Part shown: in pieces, positions 7,485 to 14,482 of the stretch | Layout of the letters: each line of letters begins with the position of its first letter | Numbering within the stretch: position 1 is the stretch's first letter | Assembly (NCBI GenBank): GCA_045588795.1 | Contig: JAZNEY010000073.1 | Span: 1-17,443, forward strand | Length of the DNA stretch: 17,443 nucleotides | Source of the DNA: UMGS1908 sp045588795 | GTDB lineage: Bacteria; Bacillota; Clostridia; Christensenellales; UBA1242 | Direction of reading: 5' to 3' | Made by a program: the position numbers and the translations under genes | Notes under the pieces: model-generated | The model's database searches: none | Told to the model about the DNA's origin: nothing | What the model saw: only the letters and a program-made list of their open reading frames with translations

Positions 7485-9278
7485 TTATTTAGGATTTTTC
7501 TTCATTCTTAGGAATTGGCTTGTATATAGGTTGTAATAAAAGCCTTTTTTCTTCATAAGCTCTTCGTGATTACCTTGTTCAATAACATTTCCCTTATTCA
7601 TAACTAAGATTACATCTGCATTTTTTATTGTTGATAATCTGTGTGCGACAATAAAACTTGTTCTGCCTTTCATAATAATATTGAATGCCTCTTGTATCTT
7701 CATCTCTGTTCTTGTATCAATATTACTTGTTGCTTCATCAAGTATAAGCATTGATGGCTTTGTTAACATTATTCTTGCAATACAAATTAATTGCTTTTGA
7801 CCTTGTGAAATATTAGCGCCACCCTCCGACACAACCGTATCATACTTCTGTGGCAATTTCTCTATAAAGTCACTGGCACCTGCAAGTTTCGCCGCTGATT
7901 TAACTTCTTCTAAACTTGCGTGTTGATTCCCATAGGCAATATTATCTCGTATAGTCCCGTGGAACAACCAACTTTCTTGCAATACCATTCCAAACTTAGT
8001 TCTAAGACTTCCTCTCGTGATTGTTCGAATATCCTCTCCGGATACATAAATTGCACCGCCGGTTACATCATAGAACCTCATTAATAGATTGATTAAAGTA
8101 GTCTTTCCACAACCAGTTGGCCCAACAATTGCAATTTTTTGCCCGCTTTTAACATCTAAATTAAATCCTTGTATAAGTTTTTGCTTTGGTGCGTATGAGA
8201 ATGAAACATCTTTTATTAAAATCGTTCCATCACAGTGCGAAAGTTCCTTGTTCCCTGCATCACTTACTTCATCTGGCTCATCAAGAACTGCAAATATTCT
8301 TCTTGCTGACGCAAACGCAGCTTGAATTTCAGTTATTTCAGCACTAAGTTCATCAAATGGTCTGCCAAAACTATTTGCATAAGACAAAAAGCTACTTATT
8401 ACACCAACCGTGATTGCCCCACCAAGTGAAAGCAATGCCCCAACAAAACCAACTGACACATACACAAATCCGTTAATAAATCTTGTCGCAGGTGGTGCTA
8501 GGAATGAATAGAATTTTGCCTTTTCAGAAACTACTGTTAATTCTTCATTTATTTCATTATAATTTTCAATTGAATCCCTTTCGTGGTTGAATGCTTTTAC
8601 AACCCTTTGATTTCCAATTATCTCTTCAAGATAGCCACTCATCTCACCGGTTGTTGATGCTTGTTTAATAAACAAATTGTTTGCACTTTTTGCTATTTTG
8701 TATGAAATCAGCAAAGATATTGGGGTCAAAACTGTTACCAGAATTGCTATGCTCACATTCAAACAAATCATACAAATAAGTGTACCTATTATTGTAAATA
8801 CGCCAGATGATATTGAAATAATAGCCTCAACTAGTCCGTCTGTTACAATCTCAACATCATTAATCATTCTGTTAAGCAAATCTCCGTGTGTGTTTCCATC
8901 TACGAACTTTATTGGAACAGACTCGATTTTTTTAAAAAATAAATCTCTTATATGTTCAGATGTCTTATAACAATAAATATTTGCATACAAGTTGTAAAGC
9001 CAAGTAAACAAAAGGTTTATAAGTGCAACCGCAATCATTATAAAAACATTTTTTTGCAGAAGTGCAAAATCAACATTCCCCGGCCCAATAATACAGTCAA
9101 TACACTTTCCAATATAAATAGGCACCAATAGATCTAACACACTGCCAACAATCATAAACATAATTGCCCAAACAAGAAAATGCTTATATGCACCAGAATA
9201 TTTCATTGCAGACTTAAACAAACTCTCTTGTTCTTTGTGAAGTTGTTTTCTTTCTTGTACTTTAGTGTCTGTATTCAT
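7485..9278 (-). CDS. ABC exporter half-transporter, catalytically canonical subunit of a heterodimer
   Basis: This is a type I (B-family) ABC exporter with a fused membrane and ATPase domain, 597 residues. Membrane segments fill about residues 35-320. The ATPase domain follows with Walker A GPTGCGKTT (386-394), Q-loop Q434, Walker B LILDE with catalytic E515, and switch H546 in IVAHR. The signature is ISQGQ (490-494) instead of LSGGQ. That deviation is typical of the partner that completes the degenerate ATP site in heterodimeric exporters such as TM287/288, LmrCD and BmrCD. Its ATG shares one base with the stop of the upstream ABC gene (TAATG), with an AAGGGGGTG ribosome site inside that gene. 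The two are therefore translationally coupled. The substrate is likely a drug or lipid-like compound but cannot be read from sequence. Confidence 0.93.
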   Translation of the reverse strand: MNTDTKVQERKQLHKEQESLFKSAMKYSGAYKHFLVWAIMFMIVGSVLDLLVPIYIGKCIDCIIGPGNVDFALLQKNVFIMIAVALINLLFTWLYNLYANIYCYKTSEHIRDLFFKKIESVPIKFVDGNTHGDLLNRMINDVEIVTDGLVEAIISISSGVFTIIGTLICMICLNVSIAILVTVLTPISLLISYKIAKSANNLFIKQASTTGEMSGYLEEIIGNQRVVKAFNHERDSIENYNEINEELTVVSEKAKFYSFLAPPATRFINGFVYVSVGFVGALLSLGGAITVGVISSFLSYANSFGRPFDELSAEITEIQAAFASARRIFAVLDEPDEVSDAGNKELSHCDGTILIKDVSFSYAPKQKLIQGFNLDVKSGQKIAIVGPTGCGKTTLINLLMRFYDVTGGAIYVSGEDIRTITRGSLRTKFGMVLQESWLFHGTIRDNIAYGNQHASLEEVKSAAKLAGASDFIEKLPQKYDTVVSEGGANISQGQKQLICIARIMLTKPSMLILDEATSNIDTRTEMKIQEAFNIIMKGRTSFIVAHRLSTIKNADVILVMNKGNVIEQGNHEELMKKKGFYYNLYTSQFLRMKKNPK

Positions 9279-11035
9279 TACTTTGCACCCCCTTCACTTT
9301 TCTTGGAAGTGCGTTCTTCTTTCGCATTTTGCGAGTAATAAATTTCTTGATAAACAGTACAGCCTTTTAAAAGTTCCTCATGCGTACCAACACCCATAAC
9401 ATCACCGTTATCTAGCACTACAATTTTATCTGCAGACATAAGTGTTGTTGCTCTTTGAGAAACCAAAACAACAGTACTTGCACTAAGACTTGTTGCAATT
9501 GCTCTTCTGAGGTTTGCATCAGTTGCAAAATCAAGAGCAGAACTTGAGTCATCTAAAATTATAATCTTAGGATTGCCAACAAGAGCTCTTGCAATTGTAA
9601 GCCTTTGACGTTGTCCACCAGAGAAATTTCTTCCGCCTCTTAAAACTTTATGATCTAAAAACGCAGGGAGTTCTTTTACAAAATCATATGCCTGCGCAAT
9701 CTTTAATGCCTTGATTATTTCCTCATCTGTTGCATCTTCTTTTCTCCACTGCATATTATCTCGCAAGGAGCCCTCAAACAAAACAGGGTTTTGTGGAACT
9801 ATACCAACAATTTTTCTAAGTTCCACGAGGTCAATATTTTTAACATTTACATCATCAATCAAAACCTCACCACTCTTTACATCATAAAATCTTGGAATTA
9901 AATTAACCACCGAACTCTTTCCAGACCCCGTGCCCCCAATTATTCCAAGCACTTGCCCCGGCTCAACTTTAACAGACAACCCATTAACAACATTTTTAGC
10001 ATTTGTGTAAGAAAAGTTTACATTTTTAAATTCAAGTTTTCCATCGGCCACTTCGTAGTCAAACTGTGCAGGAAACTTTGGATTATAAATCGTGTTTTCT
10101 GTCGCAAAAACTTCTTTTATTCTTTTTGTTGATGCACCCGTTCTAGTGTAAATAATAATCAGTCTTGCAATAATTACAAGAGCTGATGATATTGTTGTTA
10201 GGTAGTTTACAAACGCAACAACATTACCTGTTGAAATAACCCCTAAGTTCACCTCTACTCCGCCAAACCACAATATTGCAATTATTCCAAAATTTACCAC
10301 AAGAGCAATCAATGGTTGCAAAAGCGAAGCACTTTTTGCAATTTGCATATTTACTTTTGTAAATTCCTTGTTTGCTTTATCAAACTTTTCAAGTTCATAT
10401 GCTTGTTTATTAAATGCACGAACAACTCTTACACTATCCAAGTTATCCCTTGCGACATTTGTAACATCATCAAGTTTGATTTTCAATGCTGAATATTTTG
10501 GACTGTTCTTCATCATTATAAAAAATACTAAGAAAAGTATAATTGGAGCCATCACTAAAAATACACTGGCAAGTTTTAAATCAATAAAACAAACCATAAT
10601 CATTGAGCCAATAAGCAAAAATGGTGCTCTTGATACATTTCTTATCGTCATACCAATACTTAAACCCACTTGATCAACATCATGCACCATTCTGTTTGTA
10701 AGCGTAACGGTTGAAAATTTATCCAGCTCTGCATGAGACAAGGTATTTATATGACTAAACATATCTCTTCTTATATCCCTACAAACACCTGTTTGCACAA
10801 TTGATGAACATTTTTGACAAACGACTGTAAAACAAAAACTTAAAATGTTTAGCAAAAAAATAACACCACACATTATAAAAATGTATGATTTATCTTTATT
10901 TGCAATACCAACATCTATTACCAGTGCCATAAGCATTGGAGTTATAACATCAGATGCTGTTTCTAACGCTTTACATATAGGACCAACAATTATTGGTTTT
11001 TTATATTTGCCCAAATAGTTCGTTAGTTTAAACAT
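9278..11035 (-). CDS. ABC exporter half-transporter, degenerate-site subunit of the heterodimer
   Basis: This is the partner type I ABC exporter, 585 residues from the ATG at 11035. I chose that start over the in-frame ATG at 11053 because GAGGG lies at a suitable distance only for the inner ATG, and the protein then begins MFKLTNYLGKYKKP. The membrane domain spans about residues 13-300. ATPase motifs are Walker A GGTGSGKSS (367-375), Q-loop Q415 and a canonical signature FSGGQ (471-475). Walker B is IIILDD, where D496 replaces the catalytic Glu. The switch position is Gln (VSQR, Q527) instead of His. Such paired losses mark the subunit whose own ATP site binds but hydrolyses poorly. It is the first gene of a two-gene operon that starts at an extended -10 promoter and ends at the hairpin near 7400. 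Confidence 0.93.
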   Translation of the reverse strand: MFKLTNYLGKYKKPIIVGPICKALETASDVITPMLMALVIDVGIANKDKSYIFIMCGVIFLLNILSFCFTVVCQKCSSIVQTGVCRDIRRDMFSHINTLSHAELDKFSTVTLTNRMVHDVDQVGLSIGMTIRNVSRAPFLLIGSMIMVCFIDLKLASVFLVMAPIILFLVFFIMMKNSPKYSALKIKLDDVTNVARDNLDSVRVVRAFNKQAYELEKFDKANKEFTKVNMQIAKSASLLQPLIALVVNFGIIAILWFGGVEVNLGVISTGNVVAFVNYLTTISSALVIIARLIIIYTRTGASTKRIKEVFATENTIYNPKFPAQFDYEVADGKLEFKNVNFSYTNAKNVVNGLSVKVEPGQVLGIIGGTGSGKSSVVNLIPRFYDVKSGEVLIDDVNVKNIDLVELRKIVGIVPQNPVLFEGSLRDNMQWRKEDATDEEIIKALKIAQAYDFVKELPAFLDHKVLRGGRNFSGGQRQRLTIARALVGNPKIIILDDSSSALDFATDANLRRAIATSLSASTVVLVSQRATTLMSADKIVVLDNGDVMGVGTHEELLKGCTVYQEIYYSQNAKEERTSKKSEGGAK

Positions 11036-11067
11036 TCCTCGCCACCCTCTCATAATATTCGTATAGT

Positions 11068-11096
11068 ATTATACCATATTTATTGTTCTTTTAAAA
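11068..11096 (-). promoter_or_regulatory. Extended -10 promoter of the ABC exporter operon
   Basis: The minus strand reads TGGTATAAT (11076-11068), an extended -10 element with a perfect TATAAT. The -35 position 17 bp upstream is TTTTAA (11096-11091), a poor match, as is usual where an extended -10 is present. The predicted start is near 11061, about 25 nt before the chosen ATG. It stands back to back with the promoter of the plus-strand small gene. Confidence 0.75.
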
Positions 11097-11113
11097 ATTT
11101 AATTTGGTATATT
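11083..11113 (+). promoter_or_regulatory. Extended -10 promoter of the small plus-strand gene
   Basis: TGGTATATT at 11105-11113 is an extended -10 element. A weak -35 is present as TTGTTC (11083-11088, 19-bp spacer) or GTTCTT (11085-11090, 17-bp spacer). The predicted start near 11120 leaves a leader of about 20 nt before the ATG at 11141. Confidence 0.55.
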
Positions 11114-11140
11114 TTGAAATTTTCATTAAATAATATTAGT

Positions 11141-11371
11141 ATGATTAAATACATTGAAGTCAATGCAAAAATGACAACCAATGGTGTTGTGTATCCACTA
11201 GAAATATGCTGGGAAGATGGAAAAATTTTTGAAATCGACAAAATAGTTGATATTAGAAATCTCGCAAGCACAAAAGGTGGCGGTGTTGGTATAAGATATA
11301 TATGCAAAATAAAAGGAAAAGAGAAAACTCTTTTCCTAAGTGATTACAAATGGTTTATTGAATATGATTAA
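11141..11371 (+). CDS. Small conserved-looking protein of unknown function, convergent with dinB
   Basis: The protein is 76 residues and begins MIKYIEVNAKMTTNGVVYPL. It has no signal peptide or membrane segment. It alternates short hydrophobic and charged runs, which suggests a small beta-rich fold: CWEDGKIFEIDKIVDIR (23-39), a Gly-rich turn KGGGVGIRY (45-53), and an aromatic end YKWFIEY. I recall similar short proteins with a W-E-D-G and GG(V)GIRY pattern next to Y-family polymerases in clostridia, but I cannot verify this here and I assign no function. The ATG at 11141 is chosen over an upstream TTG (11114), which lies at the predicted -10 box. There is no Shine-Dalgarno sequence, unlike every other gene here. 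Its end overlaps the end of dinB by 4 bp, and its codons contain the dinB terminator hairpin. Confidence 0.75.
   Translation: MIKYIEVNAKMTTNGVVYPLEICWEDGKIFEIDKIVDIRNLASTKGGGVGIRYICKIKGKEKTLFLSDYKWFIEYD
11314..11337 (-). terminator. Intrinsic terminator of dinB, inside the opposing small gene
   Basis: AGGAAAAGAG (11314-11323) and CTCTTTTCCT (11328-11337) form a perfect 10-bp stem with a 4-nt loop. On the minus strand the hairpin is followed at once by TTTATTTTG, a proper U-tract, about 30 nt after the dinB stop. On the plus strand no U-tract follows, so it should not stop the small gene. The same bases encode residues KGKEKTLFL of that gene. Confidence 0.75.
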
Positions 11372-12597
11372 TTCAAGACCCTCGCTGTTATGTTTGCACC
11401 ATTAATATTTACATCTTGAAGTCTTGGGTCTATCGTTGTAAGTGCCCGACACACAGAACGCCTGCCAAATCTTCTTCTTATATCCTCAATGGTATTATCA
11501 AGTGCCAAATGTTTTTCTCTTGACTTCTGGTCTATTCCAATTAAAAGTTGTTCTTCCTTTACAAAATTCGAAACAGAAACTCCTACACCCCGAACCTTTT
11601 TTATGTTTGAATAATTTTTTATATACAGCTCTATTGCTTTTTCTGCTATGTCTTTTGACAAGTTCGTTGGTATAAAAAAGCCACTTTGCATAGAATAATG
11701 CATAAGCTCACTATCAACAACTGAAATATGCAAGGTTTTTGCTCTTCCAACAAATGCCTTTTTCATTCTAAACGCAACACTTTCAGACAACATATATATT
11801 AGTGCCTTTATATCTTCAATACTTTCCATATCCCTGTAATAAGTTATACTATTTCCAACCGACTTAACATCATCATATTCTCCGATTTTAGAAACAACGC
11901 TTGCATCATTTCCATTTGCATAATCCCACAAAAAATCCCCCCACTTTCCAAGTTTTTGCCTAAGCAAACCCCTGTTAAAAGTCGCAAGTTGACCGATTGT
12001 ATATATCCCCAAGTTATTTAATTTTTGAGTAGTTGCTCTTCCTACATACAATAAATCTTGAACCGGCAATTTCCAGACAATCTTTTTATAATTGTCTTGA
12101 TTTATAATTGTTACCGCATCAGGCTTTTTAATATCTGAGCCAAGTTTTGCAAATATCTTGTTGAAACTAACACCTATTGACACAGTAAGCCCAATCTCTT
12201 CACGAACTCTTCTCCTAATCTCTTCTGCAATCTTTTCACCACTTCCAAAAAGCTGAGCACTTTCGCTAACATCAAGCCACGCCTCGTCAATCCCAAATGA
12301 CTCAATTCTGTCCGTGTAATCTAAATATATTTTTTTTACCAACCTTGAATATTTTAAATAAATTTCGTGATTTGCCTCAACCGCTTTTAAGTTTGGGGCA
12401 AGTTTTTTTGCTTCAAACAAAGTCATTCCCGTTTTAATACCGAGAGATTTCGCTTCCATATTTTTTGCAAGCACAACTCCGTGCCTATCTTTTATTTTTC
12501 CACAAACAGCAACGGGAAATCCTTTTAGCTCTGGATTTAACAAGCACTCACAACTTGCATAAAAATTATTCAAATCAGAATGTAAAATAGTCCTCAC
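11368..12597 (-). CDS. dinB: Y-family translesion DNA polymerase (DNA polymerase IV type)
   Basis: This is an error-prone polymerase that copies past damaged bases, about 409 residues. Numbering here is from the TTG at 12603. Catalytic acids are D10 in ILHSDLNNFYAS and D106/E107 in FGIDEAWLD. Y15 is the likely steric-gate residue, and RHGVVLAKN (40-48) is the fingers motif. The little-finger domain ends in DTIEDIRRRFG-like sequence. A degenerate clamp-binding motif QLLIGID stands at 352-358. The best start is the GTG at 12597, 10 nt after AAAGGAG, which gives MRTILHSD. A TTG at 12603 is only 4 nt from that site. The gene is monocistronic, with its own promoter, a LexA box and a terminator. 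The subfamily resembles the clostridial DNA polymerase Y proteins beginning ILHSDLN more than Escherichia coli DinB, but the activity class is clear. Confidence 0.93.
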   Translation of the reverse strand: MRTILHSDLNNFYASCECLLNPELKGFPVAVCGKIKDRHGVVLAKNMEAKSLGIKTGMTLFEAKKLAPNLKAVEANHEIYLKYSRLVKKIYLDYTDRIESFGIDEAWLDVSESAQLFGSGEKIAEEIRRRVREEIGLTVSIGVSFNKIFAKLGSDIKKPDAVTIINQDNYKKIVWKLPVQDLLYVGRATTQKLNNLGIYTIGQLATFNRGLLRQKLGKWGDFLWDYANGNDASVVSKIGEYDDVKSVGNSITYYRDMESIEDIKALIYMLSESVAFRMKKAFVGRAKTLHISVVDSELMHYSMQSGFFIPTNLSKDIAEKAIELYIKNYSNIKKVRGVGVSVSNFVKEEQLLIGIDQKSREKHLALDNTIEDIRRRFGRRSVCRALTTIDPRLQDVNINGANITARVLN

Positions 12598-12626
12598 AAG
12601 CAAAGTGCTCCTTTAACTTTTTTATT

Positions 12627-12655
12627 AGTATAACACACAATACAAAGTTTTTCAA
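12627..12655 (-). promoter_or_regulatory. Sigma-A promoter of dinB
   Basis: On the minus strand the -35 box is TTGAAA (12655-12650), followed by a 17-bp spacer and the -10 box TATACT (12632-12627). A TG one base before the -10 makes it an extended element. The predicted start is near 12620, leaving a short leader with AAAGGAG (12614-12608). Confidence 0.8.
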
Positions 12656-12666
12656 ACATTTGTTCG
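12653..12666 (-). promoter_or_regulatory. LexA (DinR-type) SOS operator of dinB
   Basis: The minus strand reads CGAAC-AAAT-GTTTG, which matches 9 of the 10 defined bases of the Bacillus-type LexA palindrome CGAAC-N4-GTTCG. It overlaps the -35 box of the dinB promoter by 3 bp, so bound LexA would block RNA polymerase. SOS control of a Y-family polymerase is well established. This site is inferred from the motif and its position. Confidence 0.8.
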
Positions 12667-12691
12667 ACAAAATTAAAAGTTTCATCAAAAT

Positions 12692-12715
12692 AAGGTTGGA
12701 AATTTTTCCAACCTT
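12692..12715 (-). terminator. Intrinsic terminator of the mfd-prsA unit
   Basis: AAGGTTGGAAA (12692-12702) and TTTCCAACCTT (12705-12715) form a strong inverted repeat, about 9-10 usable pairs once a loop is allowed. It lies about 15 nt after the stop codon of the PrsA-like gene. On the minus strand it is followed by ATTTTG, a short U-tract. It separates this transcript from the dinB promoter. The plus-strand side also has T residues, but no plus-strand gene leads into it. Confidence 0.75.
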
Positions 12716-12729
12716 TTCCTTGCTTTTTC

Positions 12730-14415
12730 TTATAGACAATCCTCATATGTATCGTACTTTATTTCAATCTTACCATCGTTAAGGTATTGATTGTATAACG
12801 CCGAACCAATATCTGATGATATTGTTTGTTGTCTGCTTGCAATTAATTTTTCATAGAAATATTCTTCAACTGTTTGGTTGCTTACAAGCGTAAATGTGTC
12901 ATCAAGGCTTAAATTCCCCGAGTTAATAACACCAGTAAACATTATGTAATGCACACCAAAATTAGTAACCACTCTTTTAATTCCGTATTCTTTTTCTCCA
13001 GCTTCTGGCTCTAAGAATTGGTCATACAACTCATAACATGTCTCTGCAAATTCTGTTACAAATCCGTTATCTTCTGACTGACTCTTTGGAAGAGTGTAAC
13101 CCACTAGGTTTGTTAAGCTGGTCAAGTCTGCAACTCCACCATCTTTACTAAATGAGAATTTTAATTTGAAGAACTCTTTGGCAAGTTGTTCATATGTAAT
13201 TGTTCCATTTAGATATTTTGTGTAAATGCCATCTGTTCCAAAAATTAAATCATCAAAATCTTGAAGTGTATATGAAACTTCATTTCCATCTTTATCTTTA
13301 TTTGTTTCACCTGTTTCTGGGTTAATATAATCCATATTTAATGAATCTTCTGTGTTCAAGGCATAATTTTCCCTTTCTTCTAGGAATGCATCAATAAATG
13401 GTTGCTCTAATGTTGTGTTTGCATCACTTGAAGAAACATAGTTGTCCAAATTATATAGATAATTACTTGCCTTCAACTCTGAATCATAATCAGCAAATTG
13501 CAACAAAATGTGTTGTACTGTATAGTAGTTTCCATTTTGTCTGTATACAACCAAATCTGTGTTTGATGTATCTTGTATCATTGATGAATAACCATTTGCA
13601 ATTGCAAATTGTTGAACTTGGGTATTTAAAGCTTTTGTATATTCTTGATAGATTTCATCTGATGAAACTGTAATCTTATTTGTCATATATGCAGTGTATT
13701 TCTCAACCAATCTGCTCTCTTCGTAATACTTGTATAATCTTTGAAGTTCAGTTTCAAGTGTTTCGCTGTCCGACTTGCTCTTTCCATCATAATTTGTTGC
13801 ACTTGTTTTTAAATTCTCAATATACTTAGAATATGCAAGAGATCTGTAATAATTTGTTGTTCTGTTGGTTGAATTTTCCAAATCTTGAACCCATTCTGCC
13901 TTAGTTTTTCTAACTTCAGCGCTTGCAAGCTCAGCACTTGGAATTGTCTTTTCATATTCTTTAAATACTGGCAAATCCTCAGCATCTTCTTCCTCTTCAA
14001 CTTCTTCATTTATTCCAAGAAGTGCTTTGATTTCGGTTTCATTTGTATCTATTTGAGAATTAACATTGTTGAATACTTGTTCCCAAATATAATAAATATC
14101 CTCATCATTCAACTTACATTCATCAATTTTTCTAGCTTCCATTGTCATTAATTTGTTCTTTACAAGAGCTTCAATTACCATTTTATAAACAACATCTTCG
14201 CTATATCCATATTGATAATAGCCCATTGTATAATAGTAATAATTGAACATTGTCAAAACTTCATTTCTTGTTATTGTTTCATCACCAACAGTTGCAACAA
14301 CTTCAGCATAATATCTTTTGCTGTTGTCGTGCAAAAGATCACAACCACTGAATGTGAATAGTGATACAATAATCAAACTCAAACTTAAAAATATTGAAAG
14401 TATTTTCTTTTTCAT
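12730..14415 (-). CDS. PrsA/SurA-like peptidyl-prolyl isomerase lipoprotein
   Basis: This is a 561-residue predicted extracytoplasmic foldase anchored as a lipoprotein. The start at 14415 is chosen because AAAGGTG lies 9 nt upstream. It gives a signal peptide MKKKILSIFLSLSLIIVSLF with a lipobox FSGC and lipidated C25. An in-frame GTG at 14427 falls inside that ribosome site. A SurA-N-like chaperone segment follows (VGDETITRNEVL, about 43-100), with a very Tyr-rich stretch. An acidic linker EEVEEEEDAED comes near 137. A parvulin-like core opens at VQHILL (H302) and closes at FGVHYIMF (H489). About 190 residues separate the two His, roughly twice the usual parvulin length, and the GGDLG-type motif is poor. 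Isomerase activity is therefore uncertain. A gene of this family next to mfd is a common Bacillota arrangement. Confidence 0.85.
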   Translation of the reverse strand: MKKKILSIFLSLSLIIVSLFTFSGCDLLHDNSKRYYAEVVATVGDETITRNEVLTMFNYYYYTMGYYQYGYSEDVVYKMVIEALVKNKLMTMEARKIDECKLNDEDIYYIWEQVFNNVNSQIDTNETEIKALLGINEEVEEEEDAEDLPVFKEYEKTIPSAELASAEVRKTKAEWVQDLENSTNRTTNYYRSLAYSKYIENLKTSATNYDGKSKSDSETLETELQRLYKYYEESRLVEKYTAYMTNKITVSSDEIYQEYTKALNTQVQQFAIANGYSSMIQDTSNTDLVVYRQNGNYYTVQHILLQFADYDSELKASNYLYNLDNYVSSSDANTTLEQPFIDAFLEERENYALNTEDSLNMDYINPETGETNKDKDGNEVSYTLQDFDDLIFGTDGIYTKYLNGTITYEQLAKEFFKLKFSFSKDGGVADLTSLTNLVGYTLPKSQSEDNGFVTEFAETCYELYDQFLEPEAGEKEYGIKRVVTNFGVHYIMFTGVINSGNLSLDDTFTLVSNQTVEEYFYEKLIASRQQTISSDIGSALYNQYLNDGKIEIKYDTYEDCL

Positions 14416-14453
14416 ATATAACCGCACCTTTATGTAGTTTGTAATTCTTTTTA

Positions 14454-14482
14454 ATTATAAAGCAATCCAATCCGAAAATCAA
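14454..14482 (-). promoter_or_regulatory. Sigma-A promoter of the PrsA-like gene
   Basis: On the minus strand TTGATT (14482-14477), a 17-bp spacer and a perfect TATAAT (14459-14454) start immediately after the mfd stop codon. The predicted start is near 14447, about 32 nt before the ATG. There is no terminator between mfd and this gene, so it may be transcribed both by readthrough from mfd and from this promoter. Confidence 0.75.

Noticed and set aside
11036..11053. Upstream ATG for the first ABC gene
   Set aside because: No ribosome site precedes it. The bases between the two ATGs hold the GAGGG ribosome site for the inner ATG at 11035.
11114..11140. TTG start upstream of the small plus-strand gene
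   Set aside because: It falls at the predicted -10 box and before the transcription start, and there is no ribosome site for it.
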